From: Ginsengibacter hankyongi
Lineage (GTDB): Bacteria; Bacteroidota; Bacteroidia; Chitinophagales; Chitinophagaceae
Assembly: GCF_008710285.1 (NCBI RefSeq)
Contig: NZ_VYQF01000004.1
Location: forward strand, 290,459-354,458
DNA length: 64,000 nucleotides
Direction of reading: 5' to 3'
In this document: in pieces, positions 9,303 through 20,400 of the stretch
How the letters are laid out: each line of letters begins with the position of its first letter
How positions within the stretch are numbered: the stretch's first letter is position 1
Translations under genes and position numbers: made by a program
The notes under the pieces: model-generated
What the model was told of the DNA's origin: nothing
Databases searched by the model: none
Seen by the model: the letters and a program-made list of their open reading frames with translations, nothing else

Positions 9303-10253
9303 TTAATGCAGTATAAGATTATTCAAATGTTTGAATGCTTCCATAGCGCCCATATATTCGCAGGTTCGTGCCCCGGCTTTATTGCCATTGGATATAATTT
9401 CTTTCCACTCTTCGCCACTTAGCGCCTGGATCATTTTTGAAGAATATTTACTTAGCTGGAATAATACAGCCCCAACAAATGCGTCGCCTGCACCGGTAGT
9501 ATCTATAGGCTTTACAGGAATACTTGGAACAATTATTTTATTTTTTTGATACACCAGCATGGTTCCTTCTTTGCCCAATGTAATAGTAAAAGTGGCACCT
9601 GTTTTTTCTGATAAAATATTTGCCGCATCCGACACAGAATCTTTGCCCGTAATCAACATAGCTTCTTCATCACTTACTTTAAAAAAGTTACATTGTTGTA
9701 TAAAATTCCATGATTGCTCAATAAAAAATTCTACATTATTTTTCCATAACAACTGGCGGAAATTTGGATCGAAACTTACAAAAATATTTTTCTCTTTCGC
9801 TTTTTGTAATAAGCTTTTATAAGCACCCTGCAAAGGACCCGGAAGAAATGCCGTGGCAGAGCCAAAGTGTATAATAGCACATTCATCTAAGTCAATTCCT
9901 GCAATGTCGTTTTCACTCAATTGTCCGTCTGCACCACGGTTAAAAACAAAGTCACGTTCTCCGTCTTCCATGAGTGATACAAAAGCGAAAGTTGTAAAAT
10001 GATCTTTATCCTGTACCATCCACACGGTCGATACGCCAAAATCTTTCATTACATCAACCAGTTGCTGGCCAAATGGATCGGCGCCCACCTTGGCTGATAA
10101 CATTACATCGCCGCCTAACGCGGCAATAGCTGCGGCAACATTTGTGGGTGCACCTCCTGGCTTCTTTAAAAAATGTTCACCCTTTGAAAGTGATAACCCC
10201 GTGTCAGTGCAAATCATATCAATAAGCGCTTCGCCAATGCATAGTATTTTCAT
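9303..10253 (-). CDS. PfkB-family fructokinase
   Basis: A 316-residue ribokinase-fold sugar kinase. The N-terminus MKILCIGEALIDMI and the segment KKPGGAPTNVAAAIAALGG form PfkB signature 1, and IDTTGAGDAFVGA at about 250-262 is signature 2, with the catalytic Asp of GAGD near 257. No signal peptide; cytoplasmic. It lies 23 bp after the MFS transporter and 12 bp before the amylosucrase-like gene. In this setting it most likely phosphorylates the fructose freed from sucrose to fructose-6-phosphate. Specificity within PfkB is otherwise not readable, so fructokinase rests on context plus overall similarity. Confidence 0.93.
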   Translation of the reverse strand: MKILCIGEALIDMICTDTGLSLSKGEHFLKKPGGAPTNVAAAIAALGGDVMLSAKVGADPFGQQLVDVMKDFGVSTVWMVQDKDHFTTFAFVSLMEDGERDFVFNRGADGQLSENDIAGIDLDECAIIHFGSATAFLPGPLQGAYKSLLQKAKEKNIFVSFDPNFRQLLWKNNVEFFIEQSWNFIQQCNFFKVSDEEAMLITGKDSVSDAANILSEKTGATFTITLGKEGTMLVYQKNKIIVPSIPVKPIDTTGAGDAFVGAVLFQLSKYSSKMIQALSGEEWKEIISNGNKAGARTCEYMGAMEAFKHLNNLILH

Positions 10254-10276
10254 ATAGATAATTTTTTTAAAAATAG

Positions 10277-11629
10277 TTAAGGATGCTCTGTTGTCACAGA
10301 CATTACATCCGGGGGAACATCGGTGTCCTCTTTTACTTTTGTGTTTTTAATTAAAGTTGTGGCCAATGCTGCCAATAATAAAAATGCTCCTGCAAAAGAA
10401 ATGGCTCTGCCGGGATCGTTGGCTAAAAAATGTTTGAGGATGAATCCGAAAGTTACATTTTGTAAAATCATAGGAATCACGATCATCATATTTATAATAC
10501 CCATATATACGCCATATCTTTCTTTAGGAATGTTATTTACAACCATTAGATAAGGTACACCCATCATGCTGGCCCATGCAATACCAAACCCTGTCATAGG
10601 GGCAAATAACAGGTATTTATTTTCAATATGCGGAAATACGAGTAAGCCAATTCCAGCCATGATCAAACAAACAATATGTACTAACTTGGGAGAGTATTTT
10701 TTTGCAAGGCCTACCAATGCAAAGGCGGATAAAAAAGTAGCAACGTTATACCACCCGTTTACAAGACCTGTCCAGCCAACCGCTTCTTCATATAACGATT
10801 TGTTGAGTGAAGGCGATGTATGCCACACAGATTCCGCAATACTCTTGGATGCATTTTGCCAATAGCAAAACAAGGCATACCATTGAAATAAATAAATGAG
10901 GGCTAATTGCCACATTACTTTAGGCATGTCTTTAATTGCTTCAAAGATTTCAATAAATGGTTCAGCAATTCCCTTCTTTGCTGCTTTTAATGCAGCTAGT
11001 TCTTCGGATGTAGGTGGTATTTCAGGCGTTTTATAAATAGACCACCCAACGGACGTAATTGAACAAATTGATCCTAGAAAAAATGAGCCAAAAACCCAAT
11101 ACGGAATTTGGCCATGCATGCCTTTTATATGCTTTTGAAAAAAGTATAGAGAAACATTTGCAAGGGTTATACCAAGCCCCGTAAAAAAGCTTTGAGATAA
11201 AAATCCGGTGGCATGTTGTTCTGGTGGTAATTTATCAGCAATGAAAGCCCTGTAAGGTTCCATTGCTGTGTTATTAGCAGCGTCCAGTACCCAAAGCAAT
11301 CCAACCGCCATCCATAAAGAACTACTGAACGGATAAAGAAATAAACCAATGCTGCAGAACATGGCACCGATAAAGAAATAAGGTTTCCTTCTTCCAAATC
11401 TTGGTGACCATGTTTTATCGCTTAACGCTCCGATCATGGGTTGTATTAATAACCCGGTTATGGGGCCGGCTAAATTCAATAAAGGAATCTGGTCGGGGCT
11501 TGCGCCCAAAAAATCATAAATAGGATTTACGGCACTTTGTTGTAATCCAAAACTATATTGAATACCAAAAAATCCAACATTCATATTAATGATCTGGGAA
11601 AAAGTTAGCCTGGGTTTCTGCCATGTCAT
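10277..11629 (-). CDS. MFS sugar transporter, sucrose symporter-like
   Basis: A 450-residue polytopic inner-membrane protein with about 12 hydrophobic segments. The loop after the second helix reads SDKTWSPRFGRRKPYFFIGA, resembling the GRRRPF loop of plant and bacterial sucrose:proton symporters and the related GPH group. It is first in a minus-strand operon with a fructokinase and an amylosucrase-like GH13, so uptake of sucrose is the obvious role. The ATG at 11629 follows a 5' region shared with the divergent SusC operon. Alternatives are maltose or another disaccharide. Confidence 0.9.
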   Translation of the reverse strand: MTWQKPRLTFSQIINMNVGFFGIQYSFGLQQSAVNPIYDFLGASPDQIPLLNLAGPITGLLIQPMIGALSDKTWSPRFGRRKPYFFIGAMFCSIGLFLYPFSSSLWMAVGLLWVLDAANNTAMEPYRAFIADKLPPEQHATGFLSQSFFTGLGITLANVSLYFFQKHIKGMHGQIPYWVFGSFFLGSICSITSVGWSIYKTPEIPPTSEELAALKAAKKGIAEPFIEIFEAIKDMPKVMWQLALIYLFQWYALFCYWQNASKSIAESVWHTSPSLNKSLYEEAVGWTGLVNGWYNVATFLSAFALVGLAKKYSPKLVHIVCLIMAGIGLLVFPHIENKYLLFAPMTGFGIAWASMMGVPYLMVVNNIPKERYGVYMGIINMMIVIPMILQNVTFGFILKHFLANDPGRAISFAGAFLLLAALATTLIKNTKVKEDTDVPPDVMSVTTEHP

Positions 11630-12324
11630 TTAATCTCATTTTTATAATAAAGCAAGCAATCGCAGATAAATATAATTAGTTTGATTGATAAAAGTGGATT
11701 TAAAACGGCCGCCTATTTTTATTACAATTCTATTATAAGAATTGTTGATGATGACGTTTCACTTATATAATTAACGGTGAATTTTGTTTCAGTTAAAAAT
11801 TAATCCAGGTAAAAAATGGCTCTTGGAATACTAATACAATTTTATCATAATTACCTTATAAAAATAGCTGCCGAAGGGTATGAAAAAATTAATAATCCGG
11901 GTTATTAATGTCCATCCTAAATTCTGCATTTTCTCAGATTAAAAATGGGCATGTTTGCAATAAACTCATTCTGTCATTATTTACATCCGCCATTTTTCAA
12001 AAAGTGACACTAAATAAATTAATAATGTTAATACAAATGGGTATATAAAAAAAGTCCTCTGGAAGTTAAATAAAAGTGTAAAATCAAAGAAATATGCTAC
12101 AACGTAGTTAACCCAAATAAAATTTCTAATGATTTCGAATTTCCTGCTAGTTGAATTATGTAACCATAATCTTATGAATAAATGTATAATTGACACCAGC
12201 GCATTATACAATTCTATCTTTTGTTAGTATTTTTTTAACATTTCGTTATCTTTTTTTCCGTAAAAAAATACTTTTAGTTAGATTGGTAACACAATTAATT
12301 TATCCTACAACAATTACTTTGATT
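11630..12324. other. Divergent intergenic region (695 bp), promoters for sucrose operon and SusC 1
   Basis: AT-rich region between the minus-strand MFS gene and plus-strand SusC. No convincing coding frame; the hydrophobic minus-strand frame at 11981-12211 and the extension of SusC upstream to 12190 look spurious. It must hold both promoters. TATCTTTT occurs near 12213 and again near 12245, each one base from the Bacteroidota -7 consensus TAnnTTTG, but no clear -33 partner was found. A perfect palindrome lies at 11724-11745. No regulator gene is adjacent. Confidence 0.5.
11724..11745. promoter_or_regulatory. Perfect 8-bp inverted repeat upstream of sucrose operon
   Basis: ACAATTCT (11724-11731) and AGAATTGT (11738-11745) are exact reverse complements with a 6-bp spacer, about 95 bp upstream of the MFS start codon. 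Size and symmetry suit a dimeric regulator's operator. The DNA here is AT-rich, so chance symmetry is possible and no second copy was found. Confidence 0.35.
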
Positions 12325-15300
12325 ATGAGAAAAAAAATACTGCTTAGTAGCCTTGCTATTATTTTCTGCATTATGCAATCGATTGCGCAGCAAAGGACAA
12401 TTTCCGGAAAAGTTACTGATGCCTCAACAGGGCAACCAGTGGTTGGCACAACAGTTAGTGTAAAAGGTACCAAACTGGCAACGCAAACCGACAACGATGG
12501 AAATTACTCAATCTCTGTTCCGAATTCAGCGAAGGCATTAATTTTCACTACGGTCGGTTATGAGTCCCAGGACATTTTAATTAATGGCCAGGGCGAGATT
12601 TCGGTTTCTTTAAAAACCACAGTGTCTAACCTAAATGAAGTTGTCGTGGTGGGTTATGGTACTCAAAAACGTAAAGATTTGACGGGTTCTGTAAGTAGCA
12701 TCTCCGCAGCTTCAATAGAAAAGGTACCGATCACCACGGCTCAGCAGGCGTTGCAGGGGCGCGCTGCAGGGGTACAAATAATAAATAATGATGCTTCTCC
12801 CGGGGGAAATATATCAGTGTTAATACGGGGTGTTGGTAGTTTGGCCAGTGGGGGCAATAATCCTTTATATGTTGTAGACGGCTATCCTACAACAGGAGGA
12901 ATTAATAATATCAACGCAAACGATATTGCCAGTATAGATGTGTTAAAAGATGCATCTGCAACGGCTATTTATGGTATACGTGCGGCTAATGGAGTTGTAA
13001 TCATTACTACAAAGAAGGGGACAAAAAATAATAAGGTCCAGGTTTCCCTGGATGCTTATAATGCTGTTCAGTCCAAGCCAAAAGAATATAACCTGTTAAA
13101 TGCACAGCAGTTTGCTAGTCTTTCCAATGAAGTTGAAGCTGCTGATTCAACGCATTCTTATTTTGGATTGCCGGTGTGGCATACGCCCAGCGCTCTTCAT
13201 AATATAGATTGGCAGAATGCCGTATACCGCACCGGGTTGACTCAAAATTATACAGTTGGCATACGTGGAGGAAATGAGAAAGTTCAGGCGGCGATGTCGT
13301 TTGGTTATTATGATCAGAAGGGAATTATAATAGGATCATTTTTTAAAAGATATAACCTTAATCTTAACCTCGATTACCAGGCTACCAGTTGGCTTAAATC
13401 GTCAACAAGCGTTAAATATTCTTACCAGGATGCAAACAATCCCCTCACGGGATTTAACCTTTTAAATGTAGCAACTAACCCACCTACCATGGACAGTGGA
13501 AGCAGAATTACTCCTTATATAAAAGATGGAAAAGGTAATTATGGTTTTTACAATCCTCTGAAAAATGTTGTGAGCGGCTTTGGCAACCCGGTTTATTCCG
13601 TGGAGACGAATCAATATCAAAATGTAACAAATTATATATTAGCGAGTACTTTTTTGGAGGCAACTATTTTTGACGGTCTCAAGATAAAAACGAATCTCGG
13701 GGCGAATGTTAGTAATTTCTCCAGTTTCTATCTTCAGCCGGCAGATAACAGGGCCAGCCTGCAATATGCTGGTGTAATTGTGTCACCTGCAAATTATCAC
13801 CAGACTATAAACAAGACATTTGAGTGGTTATGGGAGAATACGATTTCATACGATAAAACTTTTGGGTTACACACCATCAATTTTGTGGGTGGCATTTCCG
13901 CCCAGAAAAATACATGGACGGGAATGGGAGGCGGCGGTATTCCTCCCAATACCGTGACAAGAGATTTATCGCTTGTCTCAAATCTGACTCTTGATCAAAA
14001 TATTCCCGGCACAAATACCGGCAATGGTCAAAACGTTTATACTTTAGCTTCAACATTCGGAAGGATAACTTATCAGTATGCTGACAAATACATGCTGACT
14101 GCTACTGTAAGAAGAGATGGCTCTTCCAAGTTTGACCAGGGTCATAAATATGGTACCTTCCCATCCGCCGCGGTGGGATGGAGAATAAAAAATGAATCGT
14201 TTTTGAAATCCGCAGATTGGCTTTCGGACCTTAAGCTCAGGGGCAGTTGGGGCCAGGTAGGAAATGAGGCTCCGATAGGATTATTTCAATATCAGTCGCT
14301 GTATGCAGGGAATTACCCGTCGAATATAAATGGGGGAGGGCTTGATAATCTTGGGTATCCCTTTAATAAAGTATACCAGAATGGTATCGCTCAAATTCAG
14401 CCGGCTAACCCAACCCTGAAATGGGAAACCGATAAGCAATTAGATATTGGCGTTGATGCCGCATTTTTGCATGGCGCTTTAACCTTTACTGCTGACTATT
14501 TTAACCGGGATTCAAAAGATTTCCTGCTAAGGCTTGCTGCACCCGCACAAACCGGTTATAATTTCATTACCCGCAATATTGGAAGTATGAACAACAAAGG
14601 TTATGAGTTTGCTGTCAATTATAGTGGTAGCGCCAGCAAGGATTTCCATTATGGGATTGGCTTAACATTGACAACAATTAAAAATAAACTAACAAGCATC
14701 ACATCAGGTACAGCTTTCGTGTCAAATTTTGGCGGTTTAATTTTAAACGGTTTCCAGGGATGGGATGAATATACCCGTTCCTATATTGGACAACCGGTGG
14801 GAGAGTTTTTTGGTTATAAAGCAATCGGAATTTATCAATCCCAGGCACAAATTGATGCTTTAAATCAAAAAGCCCCAGGTGGCATATATCGCCCCGGCGC
14901 TGTTGCTGTTCCGGGAGACAGAATTTTTGCGGATACTAACGGAGACGGCCTGGTAAATGCAGATGACAGAGTACCCATCGGAAACCCTCAACCAAAATTT
15001 TACGGTGGTCTCAACCTTGATGCTTCTTATAAGGCATGGGATATCAATTTGTACTTTTATGGTTCTGAAGGCAACAAAATATTAAACTATGTTGAAAGCA
15101 ACCTGGAAAGTCTGGCACGTAGGGGTGGCGTTGGCTCTGAGAATGTAAGTGAAGAGTACTACAAGAATCACTGGACGCCGACCAATCCTTCAAACAGGTA
15201 TGCAAGAGCGGCCAGCACTGCCGAGGATAACAGCTCCATTAATAATGTTCCATCCAGTGTATGGGTTGAAGATGGAAGTTTCCTTAAGTTGAAAAATGTT

Positions 15301-15519
15301 TCCATAGGTTATACTTTGCCAACAAGTTTATTGAGTCGTTTGTCTATATCAAGGATAAGGTTATATGTGTCTTCTCAAAATCTGTTCACTATTACCAAAT
15401 ACAAGGGTCTGGATCCGGAAATAGGAATCCAGGGAGGTAATGCAACTCAAAATGGTGTAGATAACGGAACATATCCTTCATCAAGGTATTTCACCTTCGG
15501 TCTCAATGCAACATTCTAA
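12325..15519 (+). CDS. SusC/RagA-family TonB-linked outer-membrane transporter 1
   Basis: Imports oligosaccharides through the outer membrane together with its SusD lid. The start is set at the ATG at 12325, where MRKKILLSSLAIIFC begins a signal peptide ending SIAQ; the frame runs 45 codons further upstream but those encode a second, unlikely hydrophobic stretch. 1064 residues. Domains: carboxypeptidase-like beta-sandwich (RTISGKVTDASTGQPVVGT), the SusC hallmark NEVVVVGYGTQKRKDLTGSV, plug (LQGRAAGVQI, DVLKDASATAIYGIRAANGV), and a barrel ending NATF. SusD follows after 25 bp. The glycan is unknown; neighbouring beta-glucan hydrolases suggest a glucan. Confidence 0.97.
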   Translation: MRKKILLSSLAIIFCIMQSIAQQRTISGKVTDASTGQPVVGTTVSVKGTKLATQTDNDGNYSISVPNSAKALIFTTVGYESQDILINGQGEISVSLKTTVSNLNEVVVVGYGTQKRKDLTGSVSSISAASIEKVPITTAQQALQGRAAGVQIINNDASPGGNISVLIRGVGSLASGGNNPLYVVDGYPTTGGINNINANDIASIDVLKDASATAIYGIRAANGVVIITTKKGTKNNKVQVSLDAYNAVQSKPKEYNLLNAQQFASLSNEVEAADSTHSYFGLPVWHTPSALHNIDWQNAVYRTGLTQNYTVGIRGGNEKVQAAMSFGYYDQKGIIIGSFFKRYNLNLNLDYQATSWLKSSTSVKYSYQDANNPLTGFNLLNVATNPPTMDSGSRITPYIKDGKGNYGFYNPLKNVVSGFGNPVYSVETNQYQNVTNYILASTFLEATIFDGLKIKTNLGANVSNFSSFYLQPADNRASLQYAGVIVSPANYHQTINKTFEWLWENTISYDKTFGLHTINFVGGISAQKNTWTGMGGGGIPPNTVTRDLSLVSNLTLDQNIPGTNTGNGQNVYTLASTFGRITYQYADKYMLTATVRRDGSSKFDQGHKYGTFPSAAVGWRIKNESFLKSADWLSDLKLRGSWGQVGNEAPIGLFQYQSLYAGNYPSNINGGGLDNLGYPFNKVYQNGIAQIQPANPTLKWETDKQLDIGVDAAFLHGALTFTADYFNRDSKDFLLRLAAPAQTGYNFITRNIGSMNNKGYEFAVNYSGSASKDFHYGIGLTLTTIKNKLTSITSGTAFVSNFGGLILNGFQGWDEYTRSYIGQPVGEFFGYKAIGIYQSQAQIDALNQKAPGGIYRPGAVAVPGDRIFADTNGDGLVNADDRVPIGNPQPKFYGGLNLDASYKAWDINLYFYGSEGNKILNYVESNLESLARRGGVGSENVSEEYYKNHWTPTNPSNRYARAASTAEDNSSINNVPSSVWVEDGSFLKLKNVSIGYTLPTSLLSRLSISRIRLYVSSQNLFTITKYKGLDPEIGIQGGNATQNGVDNGTYPSSRYFTFGLNATF

Positions 15520-15544
15520 AATAAAAAAGAAAAAAATTAGCGAT

Positions 15545-17311
15545 ATGAGTAACAGAAAAAAAATTATCATCTATCTGATAGCTTTTGCTGTAACAGCAAT
15601 AACAGTTTTCCAGGTGTCGTGCACAAAAAAATTCTTAGATCAAACCAACACCTTTGGAATATCTCCGGATGCTGCTGCCAGTAAGCCCCAGCAAGTGATT
15701 TCTCTTGTTAATGCTATTTATGATACATATCAGAATAGCGATTTGCTTAAAAAATGTATTTGGTACAGGGCCAATTTTGGAACTCATGACTTCTTCAACT
15801 GGGGTGCTGATGTATTTTGGAATAACTATCAAATCGCGCCAATTTTTGTAGGACTTATTACTTTCTGGAATCAATCTTACATTGGTATTGCAAGGGCAAA
15901 TTCTGTATTTGCGGTTATTACGAAGGCAGAATCAGGCGGTGTGATTGATCATACCTTGGCAAGCCGCTTAAGAGGAGAAGCTTTTTTCCTGAGAGGCATG
16001 ACGTACTATTACCTCGCTGCTTCTTTTGGGGGTGTTCCATTGGAGGTAGACACAACAGGTGCTTTAAATCTTGGTCTGAGGCCCCGGGATTCGCGGGATT
16101 CTGTGTTTCAACAAGTAGTATCAGATATGACGCAGGCAGAAGCCTTGTTATTGTCGAAATCCCAGTTGTCAAGTGCTGATCTGGGAAGAGCGACCAAGGG
16201 TGCCGCTTATGCTTATGATGGGGCGGCTCGTATGTGGCTAAAAGACTATGCCGGAGCGTTAACAGCTTTCAATAATCCGGAATTTAATAATTATCACCTG
16301 ATGCCAAATTTCGTGGATGTCAACGAATATAACCATCAGAATAATGATGAATCTATTTTCGAAGTTCAGTTTTATTTAAAACCCGGTGATCCGCAGGATT
16401 GGGGCGGAAGCTGGCAACCTCCTGGAGCCGAGCTTGGCTGGATAGACAGCTTTAGCTGGCCGAATGAAATAACGCAACAGGGTTATGATTACGGTAACCC
16501 GGCACTATGGAATTCGTATCAGTCAGGAGACAAACGTAAAACCCTTACTATTGTAGGTCCGGGTGATTCATTACAAAGTCCCGGGATTATTGCCAAATGG
16601 GGTGGAATAAAAGGCTATCCTCCGGTAAAAGGAGGTTTTGCGAGTGGTAATCAAACATATACAGGTGATGATGGCAAAATCATAAATACTGTTGGCACTT
16701 TAACCAGGCCCTGGTATGGAGATGATAAACAACGTACCGGGTATGTTTGCGCAAAAAAATGGAGAGACCCTAATCTTACCGGCAATTATAGTAATCCGGC
16801 TGACGGTCAATCTCACATTTTTGGGGACCAAAACCAGATTTTGATGCGTTATGCCGAAGTTCTATTAAGTAGGGCTGAATGTAAAATCCGCACCGGTGAT
16901 ATTCCCGGCGGAATGGCTGATCTTAAAATGGTGAGAGACAGGGCATGGGGTGGCACTGCACCGGCAGTTATGAAAGATAGTGCTAATTATGATGGCACTC
17001 CGGGTGCAGATATAACAGATCCTTTGCAAATGGTATTAAGCGAATACAGGCATGAACTCAGCGGCGAATATTCTACTTTTTATGATATTTGCAGAGCAGG
17101 TACAGATGTGGCTGTTAAATTTATCAACAGTGCAAATGGAGCAGTGGAAAGCAGCTATAACCCCGTTCCCAACCCGGCTCCCGGTCCAACACATGACGGG
17201 AAAGTACATGGGTTATATAATACAGCGATTACGGCAAACTGGACTCTTTTGCCAATACCACAAGGTGCCAGAGCCCTTAATCCTAATTTAGCTCAAAATC
17301 CGGGTTATTAA
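15545..17311 (+). CDS. SusD/RagB-family glycan-binding lipoprotein 1
   Basis: Surface lipoprotein that caps the SusC barrel and binds glycan. The chosen ATG at 15545 gives MSNRKKIIIYLIAFAV with a lipobox ending QVSC (Cys26); an in-frame ATG at 15506 overlaps the SusC stop and only adds charged residues. 588 residues. Typical SusD segments are present: FFLRGMTYYYLAASFGGVPL (TPR-like helices) and the C-terminal RYAEVLLSRAEC and LLPIPQGARALNPNLAQNPGY. It forms a pair with the preceding SusC and is followed by a hairpin terminator. Confidence 0.96.
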   Translation: MSNRKKIIIYLIAFAVTAITVFQVSCTKKFLDQTNTFGISPDAAASKPQQVISLVNAIYDTYQNSDLLKKCIWYRANFGTHDFFNWGADVFWNNYQIAPIFVGLITFWNQSYIGIARANSVFAVITKAESGGVIDHTLASRLRGEAFFLRGMTYYYLAASFGGVPLEVDTTGALNLGLRPRDSRDSVFQQVVSDMTQAEALLLSKSQLSSADLGRATKGAAYAYDGAARMWLKDYAGALTAFNNPEFNNYHLMPNFVDVNEYNHQNNDESIFEVQFYLKPGDPQDWGGSWQPPGAELGWIDSFSWPNEITQQGYDYGNPALWNSYQSGDKRKTLTIVGPGDSLQSPGIIAKWGGIKGYPPVKGGFASGNQTYTGDDGKIINTVGTLTRPWYGDDKQRTGYVCAKKWRDPNLTGNYSNPADGQSHIFGDQNQILMRYAEVLLSRAECKIRTGDIPGGMADLKMVRDRAWGGTAPAVMKDSANYDGTPGADITDPLQMVLSEYRHELSGEYSTFYDICRAGTDVAVKFINSANGAVESSYNPVPNPAPGPTHDGKVHGLYNTAITANWTLLPIPQGARALNPNLAQNPGY

Positions 17312-17326
17312 AATATTTTTTTTGTC

Positions 17327-17359
17327 AAAAGGCTCTCTTCTAAAAAGAGGGCCTTTTTT
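17327..17359 (+). terminator. Rho-independent terminator after SusD 1
   Basis: GGCTCTCTT (17331-17339) pairs with AAGAGGGCC (17345-17353) with one G-T pair; flanking A's and a run of six T's complete a typical intrinsic terminator 16 bases after the SusD stop. Confidence 0.85.
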
Positions 17360-17403
17360 ATTGATGTTTCAATAACTTTATCCATTTTCTTCAAAAAAGG
17401 TGT

Positions 17404-20400
17404 ATGAATTTTTCAAAACTAATTTTTGTTGGGTTTCTTTTTCTATTGCTTGATGCGTGCAATTCGAAACAAACTTTATTTCAACAAATTTCCTCGTCCC
17501 ATTCCGGAATCACCTTTAACAACAAAATCACCGAGAATGATTCCATCAATCCAATGGATGTAGTAAATATTTATAACGGCGGTGGAATTGGCATAGGTGA
17601 TTTTAATAACGATGGCTTGCAGGATATATATTTTGGTGGTAACATGGTGCCCGGAAAATTGTATTTGAACAAAGGGAATTTTAAATTCGAAGACATAACA
17701 GATATCGCAGGTGTTGGAGGAATGGGCAGGTGGGAAAGGGGGATATCAGTGATTGATATAAACAATGATGGGCTCATGGACATTTATATCTGTAATACCA
17801 TCGATAAAGATTCGATCAAACGGAGAAATATACTCTACATAAACCAGGGATTGGATAAAGATGGTATTCCGCATTTTAAAGATATGGCTGCGGAGTACGG
17901 ATTGGATATTCATGTGCAATCAACCATGGCCAGTTTTTTTGACTATGATAATGATGGAGATTTAGACATGTATCTAACGGTCAACGAAGCTTCCAATGCG
18001 AGTAATCCTTCTGTTTTTCGGGAGCGACATGCAGTAAACACCGTTCCCAGCCGGGGAAGGTTATTTCGGAATGATATGGATCCTCTTTTAAAACATCCTG
18101 TATTTCATGATGTTTCTGATGAGGCCGGGATAACAGCTGATGGATTTGGCCATGCGGCTACAATTTGCGATATCAACAACGATGGATGGAAAGACATTTA
18201 CATTTCAGATGACTTTATATCAAATAATCTTCTTTATATAAACAACCACAACGGTACATTTACCGAAAGGGCGAAAGAGTATTTTAAACATACATCCTTT
18301 AATTCCATGGGCCAGGATGTGGTAGACATCAACAATGACGGGCGACCTGATGTTGTTGAATTGGATATGAATCCGGAAGATAATTATCGGAAAAAGATGA
18401 TGTCGGGTGCCAACAATACTTTCACTTACCAGAGTTTCGATCAGTTCGGTTATCAATATCAATATGTGCGGAATACGTTGCAAATAAACCAGGGCCCTAT
18501 CATCGGGGCAAATGATACTATTGGACGCCCGGCTTTTAGCGACATTGGTTTCATGGCCGGTATATCACAAACCGACTGGAGTTGGTGTCCCCTCGTTACC
18601 GATTTTGACAATGATGGGTATCGCGATTTAATTGTAACCAATGGCTTTCCACGGGATGTCTCAGACCACGATTTTATTGCCTACCGTAAACAAGCGGGCG
18701 GAACGGAAAGTACGATGTCTCTGCTGAATCAAATACCCCAGGTTAAAATTCATAATTATGCTTTTCATAACCAGGGCGATCTCACTTTCAGGGATGTAAC
18801 TTCACAATGGGGGCTTACAGTACCTACTTTTTCGAGTGGGGCAGCATATGCTGATTTTGATAATGATGGTGCGATGGATATGGTGATCAGCAATATTAAT
18901 GATGAAGCATTATTGTACAGAAATACTTTACACGATAAGGATTCGCTTAATACTAATTTTTTGCAAATAAAATTTCATGGCGATAAGCAAAATATTAATG
19001 GAATAGGAGCTTCTGTAACTATATTCTACGACAATGGTAAACTCCAGGTATATGATAATAATCCTTACAGGGGTTACATCTCTACCGATGAAGATGTGGC
19101 GCATTTTGGACTAGGTAAAATAAAAGTTGTAGATTCTGTAATCATAAAATGGGGCAATGGCAAAACGCAAACTTTAAGGAATATAAAGGTAAACCAGGTT
19201 GTAACAGCAGATATCAGAAATGCCGCCGAAAGTCATTCTGCGCCGCAACCAATAACTGATACAACCAGTTTGTTTACCGATGTTACCGGTTCGGAAGGTA
19301 TCAATTTCAAGCATAAAGATATTGACAATTTTATAGATTTTAATATCCAGATAATTCTGCCTCATAAATTTACTGAATATTGCCCGGCCATTGCAACCGC
19401 AGACCTTGATGGCAACGGATTAGATGATATGGTTGTTGGAGGAAACACATTTAATCCTGCCCAGGTTTTTTATCAGCAGGCAGATGGGAAATTTATTCAG
19501 CGAAAATTAGATTCCTCTAAAATTGATGTGACTAATCAAAATGCAGATGAAGGAATATTAATCTTTGATGCCAACGGAGATGGAAGACAGGATGTTTATG
19601 TTTCGAGCGGCGGATATAAGAACGATCCCAATTCAAAGTACTACCAGGACAGGTTATACATTAATGAGGGTAAAGGAAATTTTGCATTAGACTCGGCTGC
19701 CCTGCCACAAAATTTTACCAGCAAACTCTGCGTAAGAGCCTTCGATTATAATAAAGACGGAAAGCTGGATTTATTTGTATCAGGCCGCGTAGATCCCTGG
19801 AATTATCCAAAACCTGTGGGCAGTTTCATTTTTAGAAATGATACAAAAAATGGGATTGCCAGGTTTACCGATGTAACAAATGAAGTGGCTCCGGCTTTGA
19901 AGAATATCGGGATGGTTTGCGATGCCCTGTTTACCGACTTTGACAATGACGGTCAAACAGATTTGATTCTTGCCGGAGAATGGATGCCTATCACGTTTTT
20001 AAAAAATGGGAATGGACAATTTAGAAAGGTGCATACAGGCGTCGATAGTTTTTATGGTTGGTGGAATACTATTGTCGCCGGGGACTTCAGGCATACGGGA
20101 AGGATGGACTATATAGTAGGCAATCTTGGGTTAAATACAATTCTCCAGGCAAGTGATTCATTTCCTGTATACATGACTGCCAAAGATTTTGACAATAATG
20201 GATCTGAAGATCCCATATTGTCACTCTATCTACCGGATAAAAATGGCGTAAAAAAGGAGTTCCCGCTTTTTAGCCGGGATGACATAATGACCCAGCTTCC
20301 GGGTTTGAAAAAGAAATTTGATGACTATAAATCTTTTGCAAATGCAAGTATGGATGATATTTTTTCGCCGAGGCAAAGGCAAGGAGCCTTGCGTTTGAAA

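Noticed and set aside
11981..12211. Minus-strand hydrophobic frame of 76 codons between the sucrose operon and SusC
   Set aside because: Rich in Phe, Leu, Ile and Tyr as expected from AT-rich non-coding DNA; no neighbour, no signal, overlaps the promoter region.
12190..12324. Upstream extension of SusC 1
   Set aside because: Adds 45 codons ahead of a standard signal peptide that starts at 12325.
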